NCBI GenBank assembly: GCA_036925085.1
Contig: JAUPFP010000091.1
Span: forward strand, 62,001 to 126,000
Origin: Brachycybe producta
Lineage: Eukaryota > Arthropoda > Diplopoda > Playtdesmida > Andrognathidae
DNA: 64,000 nt
Direction of reading: 5' to 3'
The notes under the pieces are model-generated. The model saw nothing but the letters and a program-made list of their open reading frames with translations, searched no databases and was not told the DNA's origin. Positions 1-10,652 of the stretch are shown in pieces. The translations under genes were made by a program, and so were the position numbers. Positions within the stretch are counted from its first letter, which is position 1; each line of letters starts with the position of its first letter.

Positions 1-400
1 TTAATCGAATGCTAGAAGGCTCTTGCCCTAAACCTACTTCAAGTAAACTTTGCAGGGCATTATATTTGGGTTGGGGCGACCACTCTAACAAGGTTGGAGA
101 GATTTTTGCACGAACAGATTCTTATTACTGGTCATTTGTTCCTAGGGCGATTCAACAATGGAACTCGTTTGCAGGGAAAACGTATTTTATGGGAGTCATA
201 ATTTTGTTTTGTTTTGACAATGCATATATTTGCAGCATAATAAAAAAATGATTGAAATTGTTGTTGGGTTTATATCAATATGGTTTTATATTTTCTGGTT
301 TTGACAATGCATTCGCTATGCTGCACTTGGACTCTTGTCCCTCTGCTATAGGCCTTTATGGCTGCTTGCAGAGTAATTTTTTAAATTCAAATTCAAATTA
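1..400 (+). repeat. Decayed 3' end of a CR1/L2-like LINE
   Basis: A short open stretch (9-251) carries near residues 34-56 a run of the type RTDSYYWSF-PRAI-QWNSF. This resembles the conserved C-terminal tail of reverse transcriptases of CR1/L2/jockey-type LINEs. It is followed by a 3' segment (about 295-400: tgctgcacttggactcttg, then ggctgcttgcagagtaat) that recurs near 19,060-19,450 and 36,100-36,790. No catalytic motif is present, so this is only the tail of a dead copy that enters from outside the window. Family assignment is by motif only. Confidence 0.5.
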
Positions 401-1060
401 CCACAAAGAAAAATAACAGCCCTACGTTAAAGTTGTTGAACCATTTCAACAGAATTAACTACATCTGCAGTGTGGGGACTACACTAGCAATATTTTAGAT
501 GGGGGCGTACCAGCGATTGGTATGCTATACACTTCGTTTGGAAACCCTTTTAGAATTCATTGGCTAAACCTAAACATTTGCACATATGCTAATGCTAAAA
601 ACCGTATTAGTTTATACTAAAATATAACCACAGATGGAGCTACAGTTCTTTATGAAAAAGAAAAATTCCTCCAAGGTGAAAATATGAAAGAAAGTGAATG
701 AACTCTTTAAATTAAACGAATACATTTTGTCATTTTATTATTTAATAACAAAGAAACAGAGCTTTCTAATTGTTTTAGTTAATTAGAGATAGTGCAAAGA
801 TAGAAGTTATTAGAACTTGGCTTTGTTTTTTCTGCTTGTGATGTCAGATGAGTTTACAAAATATTTAGGATTTTGTCATTTAATGTAGCAAACATTCTCA
901 ACAGTTTAAACAAGAGTTCTTGCATTATTTTTGTAACATGCCTGTGGAGACCCAGGCCTAATTTTTTGACCCAAATATAATGCCATGTACAGTTTACTAG
1001 AAGATGGTTTAGGACAAGAGCCTTCTATAGACCATTTAAAAATGTTTAGACTAAAAGATG
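400..1060. other. AT-rich non-coding DNA, nothing recognised
   Basis: No convincing gene, RNA or terminal repeat is visible here. From about 1,060 the sequence passes into a PR1 repeat. Confidence 0.5.
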
Positions 1061-1230
1061 TTAACATAAAAATATCCTTAAGTGATTCAGTTACTCTTCT
1101 AGTTTCTAAAACACTATTCAGAGATTGAGATTCTCTTCATTTTCTCACCTCAAAAGACAGAGATAACCAGAGTTTAAAGAGGGACGTTTACGCTTTAAAA
1201 CCAGTTTAATATAATGTAACGTTTTTTTTT
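1060..1230 (+). repeat. PR1 dispersed inverted-repeat family, partial copy
   Basis: PR1 is my label for a family seen at least ten times in this window. The hallmark half reads approximately: gatatcaacatgaaaatatc, then cttaagtgattcagctac, then ccttctagtttctaaaac, then ctgaaagacggaataat, and ends tttaaaaccaccttaa. Complete copies contain this half and its reverse complement around a loop, so the element is palindromic. It has no ORF and is probably a foldback or MITE-like element. This copy has only the right half. Confidence 0.6.
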
Positions 1231-1876
1231 TAAAAATAGTCTTATTAAAACTTCGAAATGTTTAAAAAAAATTCAAAATGAGTTGAATTTCGACAATAAA
1301 TTAAAATTAAATAAACTTCACTTTCAACTTCTTTAAACTTAAAAACAAATATTTAAGAATTGATTTATAATTAAGAAAGGAGTTCAAAGGGGGTTTAAAG
1401 GAGTTAAAAGGAGTTTCTTTGAGTGAAATATTACTTCGTAAATATAAACAACCCCCCCCCCATCCCCCTACTCCCTCCAAAAAAACAGGGCAAATTACAA
1501 ACTTTTTTTCCCGAAGTCACAAAAAATATTGAATTCCTATAATAGAGAGAAAGAAGAATTAGAAGACGAAAACCAACAAGTTGCCATTATTAAAGGACGT
1601 TGTGCAAAAGACACCTGGTATAATAATTAATATTAATATTAATATATATATATGTATATATATAAGCAGCAGCACCCATAAGAAAGGAAAGTAAAAATGA
1701 AAACCGTGAAAATTGGACCGGCTCCTAAAACACATCCAAAAATAGAGTGAAATAGAGAAATATTAACAATTATGAATCTTTAAAGACTAAAGAATTATGC
1801 GTTTTTCAACATATGAAGCCTGTTTAAGAGGCTAGAAATTTGTAAGAGGAGGAGGAGAGTAATTAAGTAATATACC

Positions 1877-2369
1877 TCGTTTCCACTACAAAAATTAACT
1901 GCAGTCAAAAAAATTTAATTAGTTAATTTTCTTGTCGAAACAAATGTGGTTACAATAATCACGTAGTTGAATTTTTGAACAGTGAAGTCGACTGAATGTG
2001 GTTAATTACATTATTGAATGGTTAAATATACGTCACTTTATGTGTGTTCAAACAAAATTTAGCGTAAAAGGAACATGGCGAATAGTGAAAGTAGTTACTC
2101 AATTCTCGCCTGAATGAGGAGCTCTCACTATCCATGGCGGATAGTGAGAGCTCCTCATTCAGGCGAGAAGTTTTTAAATTGAATTATTTGAATGAACCAA
2201 ACACAGTGACGTATTTAATATTTCAATAATGTGGTTATAACCACATTGTGTCAACGTAGTTAATTTCAATGTTCAGAAATTTAACCATGGTTTATGTAAC
2301 CACATTTGTTTCCACTAGAAAATTAACTGTGGTTAACATTTTAACTGCAGTTCATTTTTCCTAGTAGAG
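1877..2369. mobile_element. MITE with long terminal inverted repeats and perfect central palindrome
   Basis: The left end (gtttccactacaaaaattaa) and the right end read on the other strand match for about 80 bp with small gaps. Both continue through acaaatgtggttaca. The centre is a perfect 31-bp palindrome (2,103-2,169). There is no ORF. The structure is that of a non-autonomous foldback DNA transposon; superfamily unknown. Confidence 0.65.
2103..2169. repeat. Perfect 31-bp inverted repeat with 5-nt loop
   Basis: The left arm 2,103-2,133 begins ttctcgcctgaatgaggag. It is matched base for base by the right arm 2,139-2,169, and the loop is atggc. It lies at the centre of the MITE at 1,877-2,369. 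Confidence 0.9.
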
Positions 2370-2504
2370 CCTATAAGTGTGCATTGCAAATTTGCAATTA
2401 ACCTCGTCGTTCGTGAAATGTTTGCCTCTAAACAAGTCTCATTGATTGGAAGACGCATAACTATTTTAGCTGTAAGATGTTTTTAATGAACAGCTGATTT
2501 ACGA

Positions 2505-2860
2505 GTTCTAATTATTCCGTCTTTCGGAAGCAAATTACGAGAAACTACAAAGTAATTTAGTAACTAGAAGGGTAGCTCAATCATTTAAGTGTTGAAAACC
2601 ATGGTTGAAATCTTTCAAAATAAACATTTTATAGTACCGAACATTAAAGCATAAAATCTGCTTAAAGTTGAGTCATTTTCAAACTTCCAGCAAAAAAGCA
2701 TATTTTGAAAGATATCAACATGAAAATACCTTTAAGTGATTGCGCTACCCTTCTAATTTCTGAAACATGTTCAAGTTTCTCTTCACTTTATTTCTGAAAC
2801 ACGAGAATATTGAGAGTCCGAACTTCGAGGAGCGTTTACACTTTTTTTAATCACCTTAAT
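2505..2860. repeat. PR1 inverted repeat, both halves present
   Basis: The left half (attattccgtctttcggaag, then aactagaagggtagctcaat) is mirrored by the right half (gatatcaacatgaaaatacc, then ctacccttctaatttctgaa). This shows the palindromic organisation of PR1. A few small internal differences mark it as old. Confidence 0.65.
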
Positions 2861-3405
2861 AATGATGATGAATAAGAAGAAAAGAAAAAGTGAAAAAGAA
2901 ATGAGATAAAAAGGAAAGAGCCGGCTTTTGTTATTGTCATTCGGTCTCCGAGAGACTTCGGTCATCGTAAGACCCAGGATGGACGTGGTTAGGAGCGTAC
3001 GACCCATCAGGAGTGGGCACTTCATCCGAATAATGACCTCTTGAACTGGCATAAGCCAAAGATTTCTGATAACTAAACAGCTGCCTTTCGAGACTGTAGT
3101 TCTCTGCTTGAAGAGCGTTTATCTCTCTTCTAGTAATTATAAATCAATTAAGAATTATTAATTAAGAAAATATGAACAGCAAGAAATAATAAAAAAAGAT
3201 TTTTGTATTTTTAAAATTAATGAGGGAGATTTGCGACACCTTAAAACGTGGTGGTTTTTTTTAAAGAAAAGTGTGAAATTATGCGACTTTACACAAATTT
3301 CCCCCAAAAATATGCAATTTATGCATTTTTATTTTGAATTAAACTGATTATTAATGCACATATGACACTCAATAGTTGTAACTATTATATATCTTCGAAC
3401 TCTTG
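2860..3405. other. Non-coding AT-rich spacer
   Basis: A minus-strand open frame (2,783-3,052) crosses the edge of the PR1 repeat and is hydrophobic and low-complexity. I see no gene here. Confidence 0.4.
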
Positions 3406-3560
3406 ACTATTCCGTCTTTCGGGAGCAAAATTAAGATAAACTAGAAAGTGTTTTAGAAACTAGAAGGGGTAGTAAACCCCCTTGAGGATATTTCCTGTTG
3501 ATATCTTTCAAAATAAACTTTTTTATAGACAAAAATGATAAAAAAAAACCGTCTATCCTT
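3405..3560. repeat. PR1 partial copy (left half)
   Basis: Contains tattccgtctttcgggag, gtgttttagaaactagaag and gttgatatctttcaaaata. It is cut off where the Helitron-like element begins at about 3,580. Confidence 0.6.
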
Positions 3561-3579
3561 GTTCCTCTCTTCGTTCTGT

Positions 3580-3729
3580 CACTGTTTGTGTAAGCACATC
3601 GGAATTTATATAAATTGAAATGAACTGCTTTTCTTTCTCTCAAGGTCAACTATATGTTGCGCTCTCCCCATCCAAGAACCCCATGATATTAAATTGAAGA
3701 AGGGGGGGGGGGAAGGTTGGAAAGGGTAT

Positions 3730-3775
<46 letters not shown>

Positions 3776-4110
3776 CGTGGCGGGGAAAAAAGGGGGAGGG
3801 GAAACTGAAATTGAAATGAAATGAGTAAAAAAAGGAACAAACGACGCGCTTGCGCACACCAGAGATAATGAAAAGCTCATTTTCTCTTTCAAATATAAAA
3901 AGGGAGAGGATAATAGTAGCAAAATTAAACTAGAATTTATCACGGGCAATTGTGCCCTGCATTAGAATTTCTTTTGCTCCGCCCTTTTATGAACGTCATC
4001 AATTTCTAACTGGTTAGTTACTATGTTTGATGTCACATGCTCCGCCCTTTTCAATTTCTAATTGGTTTGTGAATTTGGCTCCCGTCATTTATGACGGGTT
4101 ACCCCACTAG
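3580..4110 (+). mobile_element. Non-autonomous Helitron-like element, copy 1
   Basis: The 3' end has the Helitron signature. An 8-bp hairpin (CCCGTCAT-TT-ATGACGGG less the loop overlap, 4,081-4,098) is followed 12 nt later by a terminal CTAG (4,107-4,110), and the next base is T. No terminal inverted repeat or target duplication is seen, as expected for rolling-circle elements that insert between A and T. The body holds a (AG)n tract (3,733-3,772), a G-run, and an internal inverted repeat built around aaaagggcggag/ctccgccctttt. No Rep/helicase gene is present. Five more copies share the end: 9,085-9,673; 10,061-10,578; 10,650-11,191; 31,059-31,402; 62,743-63,190. Confidence 0.7.
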
Positions 4111-4114
4111 TTAA

Positions 4115-4325
4115 AAATATTTGTCTCCTTAAAGTCGGATCATTTTCAAATTCATATATAAAAAGCTTATTTGAAAGATATAAACATAAAAATACTCTTA
4201 ATAGTAATAGTGTTACTCTTCTAGTTTCTAAAACATTTTCAAATTTCTATTTATCTTGCAGCTGAAAGACGGAATAATCACGAGTTTAAGAGGATGCATT
4301 TACACTTTAAAACCACCTTAAGGCT
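4115..4325 (+). repeat. PR1 copy (right half)
   Basis: Runs from gtcggatcattttcaaattc through tactcttctagtttctaaaa and ctgaaagacggaataatcac to tttaaaaccaccttaa, which is the standard right half and terminus of PR1. A 148-codon minus-strand open frame at 4,278-4,724 overlaps the end of this repeat and low-complexity DNA. I do not regard it as a gene. Confidence 0.6.
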
Positions 4326-4928
4326 GCGCAAAACCTGAAATAAGACCAGGAAAAAAAAAGCAAAACGAAAAAGAAAAGAATAAGAAACAATAAGTTTTAT
4401 ATTAGAAATAAAAATCCTTACTACAACTCTTGTTATTTTGCATTTTGAAACATGCATTTTACAAGCAACAATAAAAAAAGCAAAGAAACGTAGAAAATTG
4501 GCAACCAAAAAAAAAATGAAATTAAAAGTGTGAACTAACTTCATTTGATAATTTTGAGCCCTCGACGTATCATCGTACTTATGATAAGTAGACTGAAAAA
4601 GGAGTAAAGATTCAATCCATTCGATTTGAACGATGATCTGGTTGTTCGATTCCAGGTAACGATAACACGGATCGTTGATCTGAAAACCAATTAAAAGATG
4701 GAAACATTCATTAGTAAATCTCAATTAACACATTATATATAAGTAGCCCATTTGCAAAATATGCAAATATTCTGCATTTTAGAACAAATCAAAGTGTTTT
4801 AGGAACTAGAACTTGTCATTGGATCATTTAATAGTATTTTCATGTTGATATCTTTCAAAGTAAACTTTTTATTGATAAGAATTTAAAAAAATGCCTTCTA
4901 CACATACAAAAAGTTTATTTTAAAAGAT

Positions 4929-4948
4929 ATCAACATGAAAATATCCTT
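4929..4948. repeat. Target-site duplication, left copy (RTE insertion)
   Basis: The 20-bp string atcaacatgaaaatatcctt is repeated exactly at 7,635-7,654, flanking the RTE element. The string is itself part of PR1, so the LINE landed inside a PR1 copy. Confidence 0.8.
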
Positions 4949-4957
4949 CATGGATAT

Positions 4958-5748
4958 TTGCCAAAACATATGATGTTGGTTCTAAATAGTATTTTGAATA
5001 TGGCTAGGGCGTCCCCCGCCATAAGCGACGCGCAGCTGCAACGCCTGGTGGCTGTGATAAATTGGAGAGGGCTACCCCACAGTGGACGGGTGGGGCTAAA
5101 GAAGGGAGTCCAGCATCAACAACAAGGTCTTGGAAGTAGTGGTAGAAGTGGAGGTACTAAACTTAGGTTTGGCACCTGGAATATAGGGAGTTTGACAAGG
5201 AAGCCTAGGGAGTTATCTGGTGTGCTAAAGGCTAGGAGGGTAAATGTTGCATGTCTGCAGGAGACAAGATGGAAAGGTGATAAATCCAGAAACATTGGGA
5301 TGGGTATAAACTAATTTATGCAAGTAGTGAGGAGGGCAGAAATGGAGTGGGAATTGTCCTAGATCACGAACTCAGACATAGTGTGGTTGAGGTTAGGCGG
5401 ATAAATAGTAGGCTGTTAGTAGTAAAGGTAGTTTGGGGTGGCATTGATATGAATGTAGTTAGTGCATATGGCCCCCAGGTTGGATTAGATACAGCCAGGA
5501 AACGAGCATTCTGGGAACAGTTTGATGACCTGATATTGGGCTTGAGTAGGAAGAAACAGGTCATAAATGGTGGGGACTTTAATGGACATGTAGGTAGAGG
5601 TAGGGAAGGGTATGAAGAGGTACATGATGGGTGGGGCTATGGAGAGCGAAATAAAGCAGGGGAGAGTGTATTGGAGGCGGCAGTGGCACATAAGTTAATT
5701 TTAGCAAACACTATTCCAGAAGCGAGAGGAACATTTGATTACTTTTAA
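4958..5748 (+). pseudogene. RTE endonuclease domain (broken)
   Basis: Two open segments (4,958-5,314 and 5,347-5,748) in different frames together cover an exonuclease-endonuclease-phosphatase fold. The first contains RFGTWNIGSL near residue 70 and CLQETRW near residue 100, with the metal-binding Glu. The second has the SAYGPQ and GGDFNGHVG motifs that mark this nuclease. In live elements the enzyme nicks target DNA to prime reverse transcription. A frame change separates the two parts near 5,315-5,345, and another interruption follows at 5,748. Upstream sequence (aagcgacgcgcagctgcaac) resembles the 5' region often found before RTE endonucleases. Confidence 0.8.
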
Positions 5749-6063
5749 GAGCAGGGCAGGAGAATCCCAGATTGATCTCTTCATGATTCGGAATGAGGAT
5801 AGAAACGAGTGCAAGGATTGTAAAGTGATACCGAGTGAAAACTTAGCGGGACAACATAGGCTAGTAGTGCTACACCTAAAACTTAGGGGTGCAAAACAGG
5901 TGGTCAGACATAGATATGCCGAGTTAGGTACCAGAGCAGGAGAAATGGCAGTATATAAAATAGCTAGGGCTCGGGAGAGGAAAGGCAGGGATATTGAAAA
6001 GATGTTGAGTGTCAAGCATAATGGGGGCAAAGAATTGTGGGGTAGGGAGCCAGTACAGAACAG

Positions 6064-7617
6064 GTGGGGGAATATTTTAGTAAGCTTATGAATGAGGGGG
6101 TAGAGCATGAGCCTTCCACTGAAAGAAATAATGATGGAGAAGAAGTTGAGCAGGTTAGGGATGAGGAAATTGTTCAGGCATTGCAAAAAATGAAGCTAGA
6201 GAAGGCTTTAGGGCCAGATGGGATACCAGTAGAGGTGTGGAAGGTCTTGGGGAATGTTGCCATTTCCTGGCTCACAAAGTTATTCAATAGATTGGCTATG
6301 GGGGATAGAATGCCAGAAGAATGGTGGGACAGCTGGTTAGTGCCTATTTTCAAAGGGAAGGGTGATTTCAGGAATGTGGGAACAATAGAGGTATTAAATT
6401 GATGAGTCATATGATGAAGCTGTGGGAGAGTAATTGAAGCCTGACTACGGGGTAAAACTGCAATTGGGGGAAGTCAGTTTGGGTTTATGCCAGGAAAATC
6501 CACACTGCACCCTATTTTTGCCGTAAGGCAAGTTATTGAGAAGTTTCGGGCTGCCAAGAGAGTTACACATGGTATTTATATATCTAGAGAAAGTCTGTAA
6601 CAGAGTACCACGGAAGTTATTGTGGAAGGGCTTACAGAAGAAGAGGGTGGGTGAGAGTTATATAGATATGGTGAGGGACATGTATAGGGATGAACGGACA
6701 AGTGTTAAAACTGCCTGGGGGTTCTCTGATTGTTTTCGTGTTAGGATTGGTGTGCACCAAGGCTAAGCACTTAGTCCATATCTATTCATTTTGGTCCTGG
6801 ATGAGTTACTGGCAGAGGTGAGGCAGGAGGTCCCCTAGTATATGCTGTTTGCAGATGACATAGTCTTAGTTGGGGAATTCGAAATGGAACTCGAGATAAG
6901 GTTAGAGGAGACTAGGAATGCCTTGGAATCAAAGGGGTTGAAAATAAGTAGGGCAAAAATGGAGTACATGAAATTTCTGTGGGATGGAAAAGAACAGTTG
7001 AATGAGGGGATTAGACTTGGGGACAGTTTAATGCAGCAGGTGCATGACTTCAAATATTTAGGATATGTGCTGCAAGATGATGGGAGCTTAGACTTAGACA
7101 CCACAAACCGGATAAAAGCAGGTTGGCATAGGTGGAGGCAGGCTAGTGGGATATTATGTGACAGGAAGTTACTTTATAAGACAGTAGTCAGACCAGCTAA
7201 GTTGTATGGCTCAGAATGTTGGGCAATCAAGAAGATGCATGAGGATAGAATGCAGGTAGCTGAGATGAGAATGCTAAGGTTTATTAGTGGGGTGACCAGA
7301 AGTGATAGGATCAGAAATGATTTTATTAGGGGTAGTGTAGGGTAACAAATATAGTAGAAAAGAAGCAGGAAAATAGGCTGCAGTGGTTTGGGCATGTCCT
7401 CAGGAGCGGGGAAGATGGGCTGCTGAGGCAAGCAATGAACTTAGACCTGGGAATAAAACGGGGTAGAGGAAGACACAAGCAAACATGGGACATGGTAGTA
7501 AAATGGGATATGGTGGCATGTGGGGTCACTGGGGGCTTGGTGCAAAATCGGAATGAGTGGAGAGTTAGAACCAGTAAGGCCAACCCTGCTGCTTGCTGGA
7601 AAAGGTACAGGAAATGA
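6064..7617 (+). pseudogene. RTE reverse transcriptase (broken)
   Basis: Successive open pieces at 6,064-6,402, 6,536-6,766, 6,842-7,345 and 7,435-7,617 follow the order of a LINE reverse transcriptase. They show KALGPDGIPVEVWK (fingers), WLVPIFKGKGD, a segment ending GVHQG, then the catalytic MLFADDIVLV at the start of the third piece. A C-terminal stretch with YGSECW, LQWFGHV and GRGRHKQTW follows. These are the typical signatures of the craniofacial-development-protein-2-like RTE family. Frameshifts and stops separate every piece. The last piece ends just before the GAT repeat, in line with RTE elements that lack a long 3' UTR. Confidence 0.85.
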
Positions 7618-7634
7618 TGATGATGATGATGATG

Positions 7635-7654
7635 ATCAACATGAAAATATCCTT
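7635..7654. repeat. Target-site duplication, right copy (RTE insertion)
   Basis: Exact repeat of 4,929-4,948 directly after the GAT tail. Confidence 0.8.
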
Positions 7655-8035
7655 ACGTTAATTAAGGTGGTTTTGAAATGTAAACGCCTCTGATTATTCT
7701 GTCTTTCAGATTTAAAATAAAAAGAAGATTGAATATGTTTTAGAAACTAGAAGAGTAGCACAATCATTTCAAAGTATTTTCATGTTGATATCTTTCAAAA
7801 TAAGATTTTTAAGCGAGGTTCAAAATGATCCGACATTAAGAAGACGAATATTTTTAATTTTCGTTTATTTTGAAAGATATAACACTAATTTTCACTATTT
7901 GCATACTCATAATTGATTTATCTAGCTTTCTAGTTTCTAAAACAGTTAAGTTTTTTCTTCATTTTGCGCCTGAAAGACAGAATGACCAGTTTGAGAGGAT
8001 TTTACACTTGAAAACTACAGTAAGAAGAAAACTTG
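7655..8035. repeat. PR1 sequence continuing beyond the RTE insertion
   Basis: The sequence holds PR1 blocks in both orientations (gtaaacgcctctgattattc, ttagaaactagaagagtagc, then tgaaagacagaatgaccag). This supports PR1 as the target of the RTE insertion. Confidence 0.55.
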
Positions 8036-8044
8036 TACTTTTTA

Positions 8045-8358
8045 GGTCCGCTTCACACGGGACACATTTATGTCGCACTTCATGTTACAATGCAGTGGTA
8101 GACGCGGCGTGCGTCACACGGACCCATTCGTTGAAAACAATGGATTGTTGTCAGTGCATTCCATTGTTAAAACCTTGATCACCATTGACAAACAGGGGGT
8201 GTTCGCCACTCGTGGCTGAATATGAACACTCATCAATACTCTAGAACAAAAATAAAAACGATGGCGGTCTTTCTTGTGAAAATTACCATAGTAATCAATG
8301 ATCTGGTTAAAACGAACACTTTTTGTGGCGACACAAAGTGTTCCATGTGAAACGGGTC
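8045..8358. mobile_element. PIF/Harbinger-type MITE with TTA target duplication
   Basis: The 314-bp element has inverted ends. The left end reads ggtccgcttcacacgggaca. The right end on the other strand reads gacccgtttcacatggaaca. Both continue into a ttttgtgtcgccac-like stretch. TTA flanks it exactly on both sides (8,042-8,044 and 8,359-8,361), the 3-bp duplication made by PIF/Harbinger elements. It has no transposase. Confidence 0.75.
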
Positions 8359-8898
8359 TTAAGCAGCGTTCCAACATGAAAAAATCCCAATTTTTGCTAA
8401 GTTTACTCTCTTCAAACTGTTTTGCGGGCTCAGGTTAAAGTTCCCCTTCTTGAATTTGGTCCTTGGTTGTCTCTATATCAAATTCCGTTCAGAAATGGCC
8501 TCAAAAAAAGAGCAGCTTGACATGAATGAATCAAAACACACACATAACACACAATCTTAATGTCAGTTATGTTCATGTGTTTCAGTCAAAGGGAGGAAAA
8601 AAAGCAGAGACTTTCTTTAATCGTTGAGGATTTCTCACTCCTCATTTGTCATTTGCTCGAATGAACACAAATGTTCAGTACGTAGACGACATCCATCTTA
8701 AAATACAAGATACTGACCATCGTCGTCGTCGTCGTCCCCCACCCCTCTTCCATAACCAATGATGAAACACATCAGATAGAACCATCATCATTATATGTGG
8801 GTCGAGCTCCAGCTTCATCTATCCAAAGGATGTTTCACTTTGATGTGGTCAACTTCAAGTTGCTTGAGCCACAAAATCAAAACACATCCAGCCATTAA
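8359..8898. other. Spacer, no gene recognised
   Basis: A short CGTCGT tract lies near 8,720 and there is little else. The strand and gene affiliation of the possible exon that follows are unknown. Confidence 0.4.
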
Positions 8899-9084
8899 GG
8901 TCAAAATTCAAGACGAATACTTTGTTATGTTTTATCAAGCTCCCTTATACAAGATGTTTAAACCATGTCAAAAGGGTTCAAAAGTTGAAGTTAAATTTCT
9001 TTTCTTGAATATGACTCATATTTCCACCAACCAAATCGAATTTTTAGATGAACCCAACTTAAACGATGACCCCTCCCCTCACTG
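8899..9084 (+). CDS. Possible isolated exon of an unrecognised gene
   Basis: After a plausible acceptor (aacacatccag) an open frame begins AIKVKIQDEYFVMF. It continues with KMFKPCQKGSKVEVKF and NMTHISTNQIEFLDEP, and runs into the Helitron-like copy at about 9,085. Codon use and a natural mix of residues look more like coding sequence than most open stretches here. I do not recognise the family and see no neighbouring exon, so it could also be a chance frame. It would be a fragment of about 60 residues. Confidence 0.25.
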
Positions 9085-9673
9085 TATGTGTAACGCTGTG
9101 CAAACAACTTGGCCAAAAATGTGTAAGCACATCGGAATTTATATAAATTTAAATGAACCGCTTTTTTTTCTCAAGGTCAACATTCTGTTGAGCTCTCCCC
9201 ATCCAAGAACCCCGTGATATTAAATTGGAGAGGGGGAAATGGTTGGAAAGGGTAGGGGGAGAGAGAAACAGGGAGGGAGAAAAAGGGGGAAGGGGAACCT
9301 GAAATTGAAATGAAAGGAGTAAAAAAAGAGACAAACGAGAAAATGCGCACACCAGAGAAAATGAAAAACTCATTTTCTCTTTCAAATATAAAAAGGGGGG
9401 GGGGGGATAATAGTAGCAAAATTAAACTAGTATTTATCATGGGCACCTGTGCACAGCATTAGAATTTCTTTTGCTCCGCCCTTTTATGAACGTCATCAAT
9501 TTCTAATTGGTTTGTTACTTGGTCTGATGTCACATGCTCCGCCCTTTTCAATTTCTAATTTGTTTGTTACTTGGTCTGAGGTCATCAAAGGGCAGAGGAA
9601 AAAAAATTCTAATGCTGGGCACAATTGCCTGTGAATTTGGCTCCCGTCATTTATGACGGGTTAACCCCACTAG
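9085..9673 (+). mobile_element. Non-autonomous Helitron-like element, copy 2
   Basis: Most complete 5' end, beginning near taacgctgtgcaaacaa. The 3' end has hairpin cccgtcat/atgacggg, then ttaaccccactag at 9,661-9,673, followed by T. The body matches copy 1 in the same orientation. Short plus- and minus-strand ORFs inside it are repeat-derived and not genes. Confidence 0.7.
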
Positions 9674-10060
9674 TTATTCAATATTTTCAAATAAATTTTA
9701 ACTTTATCTTAAAAAGCAATATCAACCAAACTTGCCTATTACACGTAGCCTCTCCCCCCCCGCCTAAATCAATAGTTCCGAAATTGTGTGCGACTAGTGT
9801 GCTGTGAGTTTTACTACTGTAGGTGTGCCGCGATTTTTTTCAGTTTTAAAAAATGACTGTGCTGTGAGTTATTATATCACTGCGTTAGAGTTACCAGTGT
9901 GTCGAACCCAAAGCAATAATACAATAATAAGGGGTTCAAAGGTTATTACTTCATTAACTAGATTTTATGAATATGTATTCATGGATAGAGTCTACCATTA
10001 ATTATTAACTCAAGTACTTGTGATTAAAATCCAGTACAATTAGTGAATAAATATTTAAAA
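9674..10060. other. Spacer between Helitron-like copies
   Basis: Contains a short local duplication (gtgtgctgtgagttttacta at about 9,797 and gtgctgtgagttattatatc at about 9,859). No gene recognised. Confidence 0.4.
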
Positions 10061-10578
10061 CTAGTGGGATAACCCGTCATAAATGACGGGAGCAAAATTC
10101 ACAGGTAATTGTGCCCAGCATTAGAATTTCTTTTCCTCCGCCCTTTTATGGCGTCAGACCAAGTAACAAACCAATTAGAAATTGATGACGTTCATAAAAG
10201 GGCAGAGGAAAAGAAATTCTAATGCTGAGCACAGTTGCCCGTGATAAATTCTAGTTTAATTGTGCTACTATTATCCCCTCCCCTTTTTATATTTGAAAGA
10301 GAAAATGAGTTTTTTATTTTCTCTGGTGTGCGCATGCGCGTTTCATTTCAATTTCAGTCACCCCCTCCCACTTTTTCCCCTCGACGTTTCTCTCTCTCTC
10401 TCCCCTTCTACACTTTCCAACCTTTCCCCCTCTCCAATTTAATATCATAGGGTTCTTGGATTGGGAGAGTGTAACATATAGTTGACCTTGAGAAAAAAAA
10501 GGGGTTCATTTATTCATTTAAATTTATACAAATTCCGACGTGCTTCAAGGTTTTTGTCCTTGTTTGTACAGCGTTAAT
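10061..10578 (-). mobile_element. Non-autonomous Helitron-like element, copy 3
   Basis: Reverse orientation. The 3' terminus CTAG is at 10,061-10,064 with the hairpin directly inside (acccgtcataaatgacggg), and the base beyond CTAG on the element strand is T. The 5' end is near 10,578 (cagcgttaatc on the plus strand). The internal inverted repeat around agggcagaggaaaagaaatt is clear. Confidence 0.7.
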
Positions 10579-10596
10579 CACACACAGAGACCTGGC

Positions 10597-10601
<5 letters not shown>

Positions 10602-10649
<48 letters not shown>
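10602..10649. repeat. (TA)n microsatellite
   Basis: About 48 bp of alternating TA between two same-orientation Helitron-like copies. This is a TA-rich target typical for these elements. Confidence 0.9.

Positions 10650-10652
<3 letters not shown>

Larger units (their letters stand above)
4949..7634 (+). mobile_element. RTE-clade non-LTR retrotransposon, 5'-truncated and decayed
   Basis: The element carries an APE-type endonuclease followed by a reverse transcriptase, and ends in a (GAT)n tail (about 7,614-7,636), typical of the RTE clade. A 20-bp target duplication brackets it. The length of about 2.7 kb is a little short of a usual RTE (about 3.2 kb), so the 5' end is probably missing. The coding region is broken by several frameshifts and stops, so it cannot move by itself. 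Confidence 0.85.

Noticed and set aside
3646..3949. Ser/Leu-rich minus-strand ORFs
   Set aside because: Produced by the (AG)n tract inside a Helitron-like element; the same holds at 9,149-9,446 and 62,864-63,173.
4278..4724. 148-codon minus-strand ORF with hydrophobic stretch
   Set aside because: Starts in AT-rich spacer and ends in a PR1 repeat; low-complexity Phe/Ile content; no homologous copy.
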